From: Streptomyces shenzhenensis
GTDB lineage: Bacteria; Actinomycetota; Actinomycetes; Streptomycetales; Streptomycetaceae
DNA length: 64,000 nt
Reading direction: 5' to 3'
Assembly: GCF_003688995.1 (NCBI RefSeq)
Contig: NZ_PENI01000007.1
Location: forward strand, 248,001 to 312,000
How positions within the stretch are numbered: the first letter of the stretch is position 1; each line of letters opens with the position of its first letter. Shown here piece by piece: positions 16,804 through 24,888 of the stretch. The notes beneath the pieces were generated by a model, which saw nothing but the letters and a program-made list of their open reading frames with translations, ran no database searches and was not told the DNA's origin. The position numbers and the translations under genes were made by a program.

Positions 16804-17589
16804 CTAGGAGACCGCGCCGTGTTCCACCCGGCCGTTCTCCGGTGTCGGGCCGTGGCGGTAGACCACGCCCGGTCGCATGCCGCCGCTCGTGGCGAAGAGC
16901 TGGGGGACCGTCACCAGGGCATAGCCGCGGGCCGTCAGCGCGCGCAGCAGATACGGGACGGCCGGCGGGGTGGTCGCGTACCGGTCGTGCAGGACCACGA
17001 TGCCGCCCGGCCGCACCCGGGCGAGCACGCTCCGCTCGATGAGCCGGGTGTCGTGGTGCTGCCAGTCCCGGGGGTCGACGTTCCACGTCACCACCGCCAG
17101 CCCCGCGGCGGCGGCTGCCGCCCGCACCTTCGCGTTCCACGCGCCGAACGGCGGCCTGAAGATCGTCGGCCGGTGCCCGGTGACCGAGGCGATCTGCCGC
17201 GCCGCGGTCTCCAGTTCGTAGCGGACCCGGGCGGGCGGGACCAGGGTGAGGTGCGGGTGGGTGACCGTGTGGTCGCCGATCGCGTCGCCGTCCCGGCCCT
17301 CACGCAGCACGTCCGCGCGGAGGCGGAGCGCGTGCGGCCCGATGAGGAAGAAGGTGGCCACGGCGTGCTGCCGCTCCAGCGCGCCGAGCACGGCGGGGGT
17401 GTAGTCGCTGGGGCCGTCGTCGAAGGTGAGCGCGACGCACGGGGTGACCCGGCAGTCCACGGGCGGCGGCCGTGTCCCGCCCGCCGGGGTGGCGGACGCG
17501 GCCTGGAGCGGGGCGGTGGACGCGACGGCCGCGAGAACGGTGCCGGTCATCAGCGTCACCGTCCGCCGTCGTAGCGCCCTGGCTGCCAT
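16804..17589 (-). CDS. Secreted polysaccharide deacetylase (NodB domain, CE4)
   Basis: This 261-residue protein has a signal peptide (TVTLMTGTVLAAVASTAPLQA). Its NodB homology domain is intact: motif 1 TFDDGPS (catalytic base Asp), motif 2 HTVTHPHL (zinc His residues), motif 3 RPPFGAWN, motif 4 DPRDW and motif 5 IVVLHD with the catalytic His. CE4 enzymes remove N-acetyl or O-acetyl groups from peptidoglycan, chitin or xylan. The substrate is unknown here, though the chitosanase gene 1.5 kb away makes chitin/chitosan processing a fair guess. Confidence 0.93.
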   Translation of the reverse strand: MAARALRRRTVTLMTGTVLAAVASTAPLQAASATPAGGTRPPPVDCRVTPCVALTFDDGPSDYTPAVLGALERQHAVATFFLIGPHALRLRADVLREGRDGDAIGDHTVTHPHLTLVPPARVRYELETAARQIASVTGHRPTIFRPPFGAWNAKVRAAAAAAGLAVVTWNVDPRDWQHHDTRLIERSVLARVRPGGIVVLHDRYATTPPAVPYLLRALTARGYALVTVPQLFATSGGMRPGVVYRHGPTPENGRVEHGAVS

Positions 17590-17626
17590 CGCGCCACCTC
17601 GGTCTCACGACCCCGGCTCCATTGTC

Positions 17627-17642
17627 GGCCCGCCGGCGGGCC
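17627..17642. terminator. Possible terminator after the response-regulator gene
   Basis: GGCCCGCCGGCGGGCC is a 16-bp perfect palindrome in the 101-nt gap between the response regulator stop and the deacetylase start, both on the minus strand. It has no loop as written, so its stem would be short. This is a weak call. Confidence 0.35.
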
Positions 17643-17690
17643 GGGACGGTCGGAGTCGGGTAAGAGCGGGGGAAGGTCCGTACCGGCGTC

Positions 17691-18383
17691 CTACCCGCGG
17701 TCGGCGCCGGGTCGGTCACCCACCCGGACCAGGCCGCTCTCATAGGCGAAGATCACCGCGTGCACGCGGTCGCGCAGGTCCAGCTTGCCCAGGACGCGGC
17801 CCAGATGGGTCTTGACGGTCGTCTCCCCGAGGAAGAGCCGGGCGGCGATCTCCGTGTTGCTCAGGCCCCGGGCGACGAGGGCGAGGACGTCCCGTTCGCG
17901 GTCGGTCAGCCGGGCGAGGCGGCCACGTTCCGCGGCGGGGGCCGAGGGCAGGACGTACCGCTCCACGAGGCGGCGGAGGGCCGACGGCGCCATCATGACG
18001 TCGCCGCGCAGCACGGCCCGGACCGTCACCAGGATCTCCTCCCCGAGGGCGTCCTTGACCAGGAACCCGCTGGCCCCGGCCCGCAGCGCCCCGTAGGCGT
18101 ACTCGTCGAGGTCGAAGGTGGTGACGACCAGCACCTTCGGCGGGGACGGCCGGGCGCACAGCTCCCGGGTCGCGGCCAGGCCGTCCACCTCGGGCATGCG
18201 TACGTCCATCAGGACGAGGTCCGGCCGAAGTTCGGCGCTGCGCTCCAGGGCGGCGCGCCCGTCGGCGGCCTCGCCCACCACGGTCAGATCGGGCTGGCTG
18301 TCGAGCACCATGCGCAGCCCCATCCGGATCAGTTCCTGGTCGTCGCAGAGCAGCACGCGGTGCGGGGCCGCCGTCCCGCTCAC
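17691..18383 (-). CDS. NarL/LuxR-family response regulator
   Basis: This 230-residue cytoplasmic regulator starts at GTG 18383, overlapping the kinase stop by 4 nt, so the two are translationally coupled. The receiver domain (about residues 7-125) has the acidic pair D14/D15, phospho-acceptor D60 in LVLMDVRMP and the conserved Lys in FLVKDALG. A LuxR-type helix-turn-helix (RLTDRERDVLALVARGLSNTEIA in part: LTDRERDVLALVARGLSN, then TTVKTHLGRVLGKL) ends the protein. Targets are unknown; the flanking genes are not obviously related. Confidence 0.95.
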   Translation of the reverse strand: MSGTAAPHRVLLCDDQELIRMGLRMVLDSQPDLTVVGEAADGRAALERSAELRPDLVLMDVRMPEVDGLAATRELCARPSPPKVLVVTTFDLDEYAYGALRAGASGFLVKDALGEEILVTVRAVLRGDVMMAPSALRRLVERYVLPSAPAAERGRLARLTDRERDVLALVARGLSNTEIAARLFLGETTVKTHLGRVLGKLDLRDRVHAVIFAYESGLVRVGDRPGADRG

Positions 18384-19657
18384 CGGGGCGCCGCCGCGAG
18401 CGGACCGGTCGTCAGCCACAGGGTGGCGGCCACCCGGTAGCCGCCGCCGGGCAGCGGACCGGCCTCGACGGTCCCGCCGTACAGTGCCGCCCGTTCCCGC
18501 ATGCCGACGAGCCCGCGGCCGGCCGACGCCGGCAGGGCCGGGGGCGCGGTCCCGGTGCCCGCCGCGTTGTCGACGCGGATGCGGACCCGGCGCTCCGGTC
18601 CCGGGGTACCGAGATCGATCCGCACCCGGGTGGCCGCGTCGGGCGAGGCGTGCTTGACCACGTTGGTGAGCGCCTCCTGCACGATGCGGTACGTCTGCTC
18701 GGCCACCGCCGCGGACACCCCGTCGCGCTCGCCGGTCAGCTCCAGGCAGGAGTCGGCGTGGAGCCGGTCGACGAGCGGGCGCAGATCGTCGAGGGTGGGG
18801 CCGCGGGCGGTGAACTCGCCGTGCGTGTCGTGGAGTTCGCCGGTGCGTGGGGCGTCCGGGGCGCCGGCCGGCCCGTCGTCGGCGCGCAGCACGTCCAGGA
18901 GCTGGCGCAGTTCGAGCAGCGCGGCACGGCCGGTGCTGCCGATGGCCGACAGCGCGCGGTCCGGGGCCGTGGGGTCGGTGGCGCGGGCCAGCCTGGCGCC
19001 CTCGGCGTTGAGCACCATGACGGTGACGCCGTGCGCGAGGACGTCGTGGATCTCGCGGGCGATGCGGGCCCGTTCCTCGGCCACGGCGGCGCGGGCCAGC
19101 GCCAGCCGCCGGGACTCCGCCAGGTCGGCACGGCGCGCGAACTCGGCGAGATAGGCGCGGCGGGCGCGGACGTACGCGCCGAGGATCCAGGCCCCGGCGA
19201 GCCACAGGACCACCGAGAGGGGGGTGAGCCAGGCGTTGCCGCCGGTCCCGGCGCGCGGATAGTCCGTGACCCAGCCGGGAGTCCACAGGAGCACGCACGC
19301 GCCCGCGCACGCGGCGGTCACGGCGGCGGCGCGGCGCAGCCCGCGCACCGAGAGCGTGTAGAAGACCGTGGCCATGGCGAGGGCCCCGCGTCCGGGTTCG
19401 CGGCCCCACACGTCGCCCAGGTACTGCGCCCAGAAGGCGGCCGTGACGAGCGCGGCGACCGGCACCGGGTGCCGGCGCCGCCACAGCAGGGGCAGTACGA
19501 GCGCCGCGTGCACCGTGATCTGCACCCACACGGGCCGCCAGCCGGGCTGGTCCCGGATCACCGGTGGCGCGGCGACGAGCACGACGAGCAGGACGTCCAT
19601 CAGCCGGGGGTGGCGCCCTCGCCATCTCGCCAGGCTCTCCATCAGGCGAAACACCAC
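18380..19657 (-). CDS. Sensor histidine kinase (NarL type, HisKA_3)
   Basis: The kinase is 425 residues from GTG 19657; ATG 19642 is an alternative start. Four to five membrane helices (about residues 20-165) form a small integral-membrane sensor without a large extracellular loop. A dimerisation/phospho-acceptor segment, RIAREIHDVLAHGV, carries H204. The ATPase domain has the N-box EALTNVVKHA and GRGLVGMRERAALYGG. Such intramembrane-type kinases often sense envelope conditions. It pairs with the overlapping response regulator gene downstream. Confidence 0.95.
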   Translation of the reverse strand: MVFRLMESLARWRGRHPRLMDVLLVVLVAAPPVIRDQPGWRPVWVQITVHAALVLPLLWRRRHPVPVAALVTAAFWAQYLGDVWGREPGRGALAMATVFYTLSVRGLRRAAAVTAACAGACVLLWTPGWVTDYPRAGTGGNAWLTPLSVVLWLAGAWILGAYVRARRAYLAEFARRADLAESRRLALARAAVAEERARIAREIHDVLAHGVTVMVLNAEGARLARATDPTAPDRALSAIGSTGRAALLELRQLLDVLRADDGPAGAPDAPRTGELHDTHGEFTARGPTLDDLRPLVDRLHADSCLELTGERDGVSAAVAEQTYRIVQEALTNVVKHASPDAATRVRIDLGTPGPERRVRIRVDNAAGTGTAPPALPASAGRGLVGMRERAALYGGTVEAGPLPGGGYRVAATLWLTTGPLAAAPR

Positions 19658-19777
19658 GTCACGCTACGGCGGGCCGTGGGGCGGGGGCGTCACCCCGTGG
19701 GCTGCACCGGGGTCCTACCGCAGGAGGACCCGGGCGGACCGGGAGTACGACGCCGGGCCACGGGGCGGGTGCCGAGC

Positions 19778-20440
19778 ATGGCAGCCGTGTCGATCACCAC
19801 CCAATTTCTCAGACGGCCCCTCATGACCGGCGCGGTGGCCGCCAGTTCCCGGCGGCTGGCCCGCGCCATGACCCAGCACATCGGCCCGGCGGACGCCCGG
19901 CTGGTCGTCGAACTCGGGCCGGGCACCGGTGTGTTCACGGACGCCCTGCTGCGGCTGCTGCCGGCGGACGCGCGGCTCGTGTCGATCGAGCTCAATGCGC
20001 GGCTCGCGGCGCAGTTGGCGGCCACCCGGCACGACCCGCGGCTGACGGTGGTGCACGGCGCGGCGGCCGACCTGGCCCAGGCCGCGGGCGGCCCGGTGGA
20101 CGCGATCGTGTCCGGACTGCCGTGGACGGTCATGCCCGCCGGGGAGCGGGAGCGGACCCTGGACGCGGTCGCCGCCGGCCTCGTGCCCGGCGGCCCCTTC
20201 ACCACCTTCGGCTATCTGCACGCCGCCTGGACCCCGCCGGGCCGCCGGCTCGCGGCCGGCCTGCGCGACCGCTTCGGCCTGGTCGAACGCGGGCCGGTGG
20301 TGTGGCCCAACGTGCCGCCCGCGTTCGTGTACCGGGCCTGCTCCCCGCGGCCCGCCGCGGGCGGCGCCCGCCGGGCGGACGCGGCCGAAGGCGCGCGGCT
20401 CGACGCCGGGAAATGGGGTGCGCCGCCCGCGCGGCCGTGA
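19778..20440 (+). CDS. Class I SAM methyltransferase, phospholipid N-methyltransferase-like
   Basis: The 220-residue protein starts at ATG 19778. The SAM motif I is VVELGPGTGVFTDALL, followed by the acidic strand end VSIELNARLA and the motif IV-like DAIVSGLPWTVM. This pattern (FLRRPLMTGAVAASSRRLARAM at the N-terminus, here FLRRP then TGAVAASSRRLA) is that of COG3963-type proteins related to PmtA, which methylate phosphatidylethanolamine. It also resembles rRNA dimethyladenosine transferases more distantly. Its stop overlaps the next start by 4 nt (GTGA). Confidence 0.8.
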   Translation: MAAVSITTQFLRRPLMTGAVAASSRRLARAMTQHIGPADARLVVELGPGTGVFTDALLRLLPADARLVSIELNARLAAQLAATRHDPRLTVVHGAAADLAQAAGGPVDAIVSGLPWTVMPAGERERTLDAVAAGLVPGGPFTTFGYLHAAWTPPGRRLAAGLRDRFGLVERGPVVWPNVPPAFVYRACSPRPAAGGARRADAAEGARLDAGKWGAPPARP

Positions 20441-20751
20441 CGGAGTCGACCGCCGTGGACCCGCTGGACACCCCCTTCGCCGGCCCGGCGGACCTGTCGG
20501 CCGGGATGGCACGCAACCTGGCCGAACACGCCTGCCATCTGCATCGCGGCCTGGCCGGTGCCACGGTCACCGAGGCCGGCGGTCTCCTCGTCGCGGACAG
20601 CGGCCCGGACGACGACACGTTCGACATCGTCGCCGCGGCCCGCTTCACCCCCGCCACCGCGCCGGTGCGCATCGCCGAGACCGTCCGTACGCCGGCCGCC
20701 ACCGGCCGCGGCTTCGTGGCGGCGCTCGGTGCCGGGGGCTGGCGTCCCTGA
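20437..20751 (+). pseudogene. N-terminal fragment of a GNAT acetyltransferase gene (5' piece of an interrupted gene)
   Basis: A 104-residue frame starts at GTG 20437, coupled by 4 nt to the methyltransferase. MARNLAEHACHLHRGLAGATVTEAGG (in part AEHACHLHRGL, ATVTEAGGLLVADSGPDDDT) and FDIVAAARFTPA look like the start of a Streptomyces GNAT-type acetyltransferase of about 250 residues. The frame then stops at ALGAGGWRP, before any acetyl-CoA-binding motif. A matching C-terminal GNAT piece lies at 22019-22267, on the far side of an oxidoreductase gene. I read the two as halves of one broken gene. Confidence 0.6.
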
Positions 20752-20787
20752 TCGAGGGCATGATCCATGGCTTGCTAGTCTTCGGCC

Positions 20788-21945
20788 ATGTTGCGCTTGG
20801 ATCAGGCGTCGCGGGCCCGCGTCGTAGTGGCGGGGATGGGCGATGCCGGGCTTTTGACCGCCATCAACCTGGTCCGGCATCGGCGCATCGTCGACGTCGT
20901 GGGTGTCTCCAGCAAGCCGGGCCTGATCAGTGGACAGAGTCTGGGGTGGCGACTGGCCCGGCCCGAAGAGTGGGTGACTCGGTTCAACATCTCCTACGAC
21001 CGCTTTCGGGTCCTGGACCGCGCGCGCTTGGTGCATGGCTCGCTGACCGGCCTTGATACGGACGCCCGCACGGTCAGCGTGAGGTCGGCTGACGGCACTA
21101 CGACACGCGAACCGTACGACGCGCTTGTGCTCGCCACAGGCGTGAGTAATGGGTTCTGGCGTCAGCCCGAGCTGCAGGACCAGAGTGAGATCGACAAGGG
21201 GCTGCGCGACATGCACGCCCGGTTCGCCGCCGCTGATTCCATCGCTGTCGTCGGTGGTGGGGCGACAGCGGTGGGCAGCGCCGCGCAGCTCGCCGAGGTG
21301 TTTCCCGCCGCACGGATCGACCTGTATTTCCCCGGAGACCGTGCCCTCACCAGCCATCATCCCGACGTCTGGAACGCGGTGAGGGCGCGGCTCGAACGGC
21401 TCCGCGTTCATCTGTACCCAGGTCACCGTGCAGAGCTGCCGGCCGATCTGTCACCGGCGGCGGGGCCCGTCACCTTCGTCACCGGCCAGCCCCCCGCCGA
21501 GGCAGGGCTCGTCCTCTGGGCAGTCGGCCGGGGCCGCCCGAACACCGCATGGCTGCCCGAGGACCTGCTCGACCCGCACGGATACGTCCGCGTGGGCGCA
21601 GACCTGCGAACGCCCGATCACGACCGCATCTGGGCCGTGGGCGACGTAGCAGCCAGCGATTCCCTGCGTGGTTCGGCCCGCAACGGAGGCCCCGCACTGG
21701 TCGCGCGCAACGTCGTGGCCGCACTGCGTGGAAAACCCGGCCGTGACCTGCGGATCCGGGGGCACGCACAAGGGACCGTTCTCGGGCCCCTGCAGGACGG
21801 TCTTGAGATCTTCTCCTACGCCGGCCGCCGCGTCCGCATACCTCGTCGACCCTATTTCGCCTTGGAGCGTTATCTGGAGGGCCCGTTCGTCTACGGCGGG
21901 ATTCGCCCGGCTCCTTCGCAGGCAGCGGACTCCATGAAGCAATAG
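20788..21945 (+). CDS. NAD(P)/FAD-dependent oxidoreductase (NDH-2/AIF-like)
   Basis: The 385-residue protein has a first Rossmann motif VVVAGMGDAGLLTAINLV (FAD), a second VVGGGATAVGSAAQLAE (NAD(P)H) and a C-terminal IWAVGDVAA FAD-contact motif. This is the two-dinucleotide fold of the Pyr_redox_2 family, like type II NADH dehydrogenases or AIF-like flavoproteins. ATG 20788 has no ribosome site; TAGTCT 7 nt upstream could be a -10 box for a leaderless message. Codon use (TTG, GCT, CGT, AGT, ACG) is visibly less GC-biased than in its neighbours. With its position inside a split GNAT gene, this points to acquisition. The electron acceptor is unknown. Confidence 0.85.
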   Translation: MLRLDQASRARVVVAGMGDAGLLTAINLVRHRRIVDVVGVSSKPGLISGQSLGWRLARPEEWVTRFNISYDRFRVLDRARLVHGSLTGLDTDARTVSVRSADGTTTREPYDALVLATGVSNGFWRQPELQDQSEIDKGLRDMHARFAAADSIAVVGGGATAVGSAAQLAEVFPAARIDLYFPGDRALTSHHPDVWNAVRARLERLRVHLYPGHRAELPADLSPAAGPVTFVTGQPPAEAGLVLWAVGRGRPNTAWLPEDLLDPHGYVRVGADLRTPDHDRIWAVGDVAASDSLRGSARNGGPALVARNVVAALRGKPGRDLRIRGHAQGTVLGPLQDGLEIFSYAGRRVRIPRRPYFALERYLEGPFVYGGIRPAPSQAADSMKQ

Positions 21946-21950
21946 GTTCT

Positions 21951-21966
21951 CCGACCTGACGGTCGG
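21951..21966 (+). terminator. Small hairpin after the oxidoreductase gene
   Basis: CCGACC-TGAC-GGTCGG forms a 6-bp stem starting 6 nt after the oxidoreductase stop. It is short, and a weak terminator at best. Confidence 0.4.
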
Positions 21967-22018
21967 TGGGGTCTGCGCTCTCCCGGTAGCGCCGTAGCCA
22001 GACGAAAGCGTCTGCTGA

Positions 22019-22267
22019 GCAGGGGAGTTGTTGATAGGCCCGGCACGGAAGTACGCGGGAGTCGCCGGGCTCTACGACCTCGCCACGCTCTGCGGCCATC
22101 GGCGGCGCGGGTACGGCACGGCCGTCACCCTCGCCGCGCTCCACACGGCCCGGGCCCACGGTCTGCGTGTCGCCGTCCTCCAGGCACCCGCCGACGGCGA
22201 GCCAGTCCACCGCCGGCTGGGCTTCCGCCCGTGCGGCCGGTTCACCGGACACGCCGTCAATCCGTGA
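22019..22267 (+). pseudogene. C-terminal fragment of a GNAT acetyltransferase gene (3' piece)
   Basis: The frame is open from just after a stop (22016-22018) to TGA 22265-22267, with only a TTG (22028) as possible start. The peptide [21 protein letters not shown], shortened here as [11 protein letters not shown] and [20 protein letters not shown], contains the full acetyl-CoA-binding motif (R-R-G-Y-G-T-A). [16 protein letters not shown], the typical GNAT C-terminus, follows. It lacks the N-terminal half, which appears at 20437-20751. About 100 residues of the middle are missing. Confidence 0.65.
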
Positions 22268-22422
22268 CCGCCGGGCGCCCCGAGAGCGCCGGCCGGGGCG
22301 GGCGATCACGCCCCGGCCCGCTCTCCCCCGGCGCCGAGAAAGTCCGACGCTCTGTCATGAACCACCCGGCATTGGCATGGACCTGTTCATGATCAACGGC
22401 TAGGCTCAGCTCCGCCACAGGA

Positions 22423-22438
22423 CTGAGAGCGCTCTCAG
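22423..22438. promoter_or_regulatory. Palindromic operator upstream of the streptogrisin-like gene
   Basis: CTGAGAGCGCTCTCAG is a perfect 16-bp palindrome 52 nt before the protease start. Its centre, GAGCGCTC, matches the LacI-family operator style seen in CebR-type sites (TGGGAGCGCTCCCA). A second inverted repeat, TCATGAAC (22355-22362) and GTTCATGA (22385-22392), lies just upstream. The regulator is not identified. Confidence 0.6.
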
Positions 22439-22490
22439 TATCGCTGCTGTTCCACCCCCACCACCGTTGGAACGACGAAGGGCAACCCCC

Positions 22491-23657
22491 ATGAGACGCA
22501 CCAGATTCATGCATGCCGGCCTCGCCGTCCTGCTCATGCTCGGCGCCGGCGTGACGGCGGGCACCCTGCCCGCCGCCGCCAGCGACTCCCCCGCCGCCAC
22601 CCGGTCCGCCGAGGCGCCCGCCTCGGCCGCGCTGCTCTCCGCGATGCAGCGCGACCTGCATCTGACGAAGGCCGAGGCGGAGTCGAGGCTCGCCGCCGAG
22701 GAGCGGGCCACGACCGTGGAGCCCACGGCGCGCCGGGCAGCGGGCGCCTCCTTCGGCGGGTCCTGGTTCGACGCCGCCAGCGGCACCCTCACCGTCGGCG
22801 TCACCGACGACACGTCCGCCACGACCCGCCGGGCGATCCGGGCGACCGGCGCCACCGTGACCACCGTCGAGCACAGCGCCCGCGAGCTGGACGCGACCGT
22901 CGCACGCCTCGACAAGCTCTCCGCACCCGCGGGCGTGACCAGTTGGCACGTCGACCCGCAGGCGAGCACCGTGGTCGTGAACATCGCCGAGGGCAAGCAG
23001 GATGACAACGATGTCCGGTCGTTCGTCTCCCGGGCCGCCAAGACCGGTCCTGTCACCGTCGAGGCGATCCCCGGCGCACCGGCGACCCTCGCCGCGGGCA
23101 CCGTGGGCGGTGACCCGTACTACACCGGCAACGTCCGCTGTTCGATCGGCTTCTCCGTGTACGGCGGCTTCGTCACCGCCGGGCACTGCGGACAGCCCAG
23201 CGCCGGCGTCAGCGGCTGGGACGGCAGCTACATAGGCAACTTCCAGGGCTCGTCGTTCCCGGACAACGACTACGCCTGGGTCAACGTGGGCAGCGGCTGG
23301 TGGACGGTTCCGGTCGTGCTCGGCTGGGGCACCGTCTCCGACCAGCTCGTGCGCGGTTCGGCCGAGGCGCCCATCGGCGCGTCGATCTGCCGGTCCGGTT
23401 CGACGACGCACTGGCACTGCGGCACGGTGCTCGCCAAGAACGAGACCGTCAACTACAGCCAGGGCGCGGTGCACCAGATGACCAAGACCAACGTCTGCGC
23501 CGAAGGGGGCGACTCCGGCGGCTCGTTCATCAGCGGCGACCAGGCGCAGGGGGTCACCTCGGGCGGCTGGGGCAACTGCAGCAGCGGCGGCGAGACCTGG
23601 TTCCAGCCCGTCAACGAGATCCTCGGCCGGTACGGCCTGACCCTGCACACCGCCTGA
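22491..23657 (+). CDS. Secreted S1-family serine protease (streptogrisin/alpha-lytic-protease type)
   Basis: This 388-residue pre-pro-protease starts at ATG 22491. A signal peptide covers residues 1-30. An alpha-lytic-type propeptide runs to about residue 202 and acts as a folding chaperone in this family. The mature chymotrypsin-like domain has His232 in VTAGHC, Asp260 in FPDNDYAWV and Ser342 in GGDSGGS. Cys residues at the family's positions (RCSIGF...AGHC, ICRSG...WHCG, VCAEGG...GNCSSG) form the expected disulfides. The short propeptide and absence of a chitin-binding tail fit streptogrisin A/B/D-like enzymes. A LacI-like palindrome precedes it and a hairpin follows. Confidence 0.95.
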   Translation: MRRTRFMHAGLAVLLMLGAGVTAGTLPAAASDSPAATRSAEAPASAALLSAMQRDLHLTKAEAESRLAAEERATTVEPTARRAAGASFGGSWFDAASGTLTVGVTDDTSATTRRAIRATGATVTTVEHSARELDATVARLDKLSAPAGVTSWHVDPQASTVVVNIAEGKQDDNDVRSFVSRAAKTGPVTVEAIPGAPATLAAGTVGGDPYYTGNVRCSIGFSVYGGFVTAGHCGQPSAGVSGWDGSYIGNFQGSSFPDNDYAWVNVGSGWWTVPVVLGWGTVSDQLVRGSAEAPIGASICRSGSTTHWHCGTVLAKNETVNYSQGAVHQMTKTNVCAEGGDSGGSFISGDQAQGVTSGGWGNCSSGGETWFQPVNEILGRYGLTLHTA

Positions 23658-23674
23658 CCCACCCCGCACCGCAG

Positions 23675-23701
23675 CGGGCCCCGGCCGACAGCCGGGGCCC
23701 G
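23675..23701. terminator. Bidirectional terminator between the protease and serine hydrolase genes
   Basis: Perfect 11-bp arms CGGGCCCCGGC (23675-23685) and GCCGGGGCCCG (23691-23701) with a 5-nt loop lie in the 94-nt gap between two convergent genes. Confidence 0.8.
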
Positions 23702-23751
23702 TCCCGGCGAGCGGTACGTCCGGGAAGCCCCGGCGGGCCGGTGGCGTCGGG

Positions 23752-24645
23752 TCAGCGGGTGGCGGCCGAGGAGATCGCCGTGCGGGCCGCCCGTTCCACC
23801 AGCGAGACGCCGTCCTTCATCGACGTACTGCCGTCGGAGAGGACCGCGACGAGGTAGCGGTGTCCGCCCGCCGTGACACGGCCGATGCTGTTGACGTCCC
23901 ACAGCCCCGTCGTCGTGCGCTGCAACCAGCCGTTCTTCAGCTCCACGGCCGTGCGGGCCGCCACCGAGACACCCCAGGACTGCTCGTCCACGACGCGGGA
24001 CATCAGCGTACGGAGGTAGTTCCGGGACTGCGCGGTCAGCGCCCCGGCGCCCGCGGACGTGCCGGAGGCCGGCTCGAACACCGCGCGCAGCAGCCGTATC
24101 TGGTCGCTCGCCGTGGTCCGGGTGAGCCCCCACCGGGCGCCGGGGCCGCCCCGGGTCGAGGTCAGTCCCAGGCGCTTGTTCGCCGCCTCCAGGCCGGGGG
24201 CCAGACCGATGCTCCGCCACAGCGCGTCGGCCGCCGCGTTGTCGCTGCGCTCGATCATCGCCTCCGCGCGGGTGCGCTCCTGCGCGGTCAGGCCCCGCCC
24301 GGCGTCCTGCGCATCGAGCAGCAGCGCGGCGAGGATGTCGACCTTGATGATGCTCGCGGTGTCGTACGCGGTGTCGGCGCCGTACACCGCGGTCCCCCGG
24401 CCCGGGGCGTCCAGGTCGAGCACCGCGGCGGTGACCCGTTCCGCGCCCCGCGGCCGCACCTGGGCGAGGAAGTCCGCCGTGGCCGAGTCGGGCCGCGCCG
24501 CGGCCGTGGTGGCGGCGGCCGGCGGGGGGGTGAGGGCACCGGTCGACAGGAGGGTCGCCACCGAGGCCGCGAGGGCGGTGACGCCGACCGCCGCGCGCCT
24601 GTGGCCACGCGGCGGTCGGGACGAGGGTGACGACGGGTGCGGCAT
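23752..24645 (-). CDS. Secreted penicillin-recognising serine hydrolase (class A beta-lactamase fold)
   Basis: The 297-residue protein starts at ATG 24645 with GAGG about 9 nt upstream; a GTG at 24684 is possible. A signal/anchor segment (AAVGVTALAASVATLLSTG) is followed by the serine-acyl-enzyme triad: S98-x-x-K101 in TASIIKVDI, S134-D-N in ERSDNAAADA, and KNG in ELKNGWLQ in place of the usual KTG/KSG. I see no omega-loop ExxLN motif, so hydrolysis of beta-lactams is doubtful and a peptidase-like or esterase role is as likely. It acts outside the membrane. Confidence 0.85.
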   Translation of the reverse strand: MPHPSSPSSRPPRGHRRAAVGVTALAASVATLLSTGALTPPPAAATTAAARPDSATADFLAQVRPRGAERVTAAVLDLDAPGRGTAVYGADTAYDTASIIKVDILAALLLDAQDAGRGLTAQERTRAEAMIERSDNAAADALWRSIGLAPGLEAANKRLGLTSTRGGPGARWGLTRTTASDQIRLLRAVFEPASGTSAGAGALTAQSRNYLRTLMSRVVDEQSWGVSVAARTAVELKNGWLQRTTTGLWDVNSIGRVTAGGHRYLVAVLSDGSTSMKDGVSLVERAARTAISSAATR

Positions 24646-24888
24646 GGGGCGGGACCTCGGCAGTTCATCGGGGGGAGGGGGCACAGCACTGCGAACGTAA
24701 ACAAATCACCCCGACGGCGAAGTGACGGCCGCCACCTCGGAACTGCTGTTCCCGGCGATTGTGGGCAAGGCCACAGCGTCGGGTGTGGGCGGCGTCACGC
24801 CCCCGGCCGTCACGATCGCGAAGATCAGCGAGCCGGCCGTGGGGCGCGCACGCCGCCCTGCGTCCGCGCCGCCCCGCTCGGCCCGCCC

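Noticed and set aside
14505..17589. Chitosanase, AI-2E protein and NodB deacetylase as one chitin-use operon
   Set aside because: They lie on different strands with separate promoters, and only the chitosanase gene shows the palindromic operator.
17691..19625. Single 644-residue minus-strand frame suggesting a kinase-regulator fusion
   Set aside because: The frame over the kinase is a shadow. The real kinase is in another frame and ends with a 4-bp overlap on the response regulator start.
20788..21945. The inserted oxidoreductase as cargo of a transposon
   Set aside because: I found no terminal inverted repeats, transposase or obvious target duplication at either junction.
23752..24645. Calling the serine hydrolase a class A beta-lactamase
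   Set aside because: SxxK and SDN are present, but the KTG box is KNG and no omega-loop Glu motif is visible.
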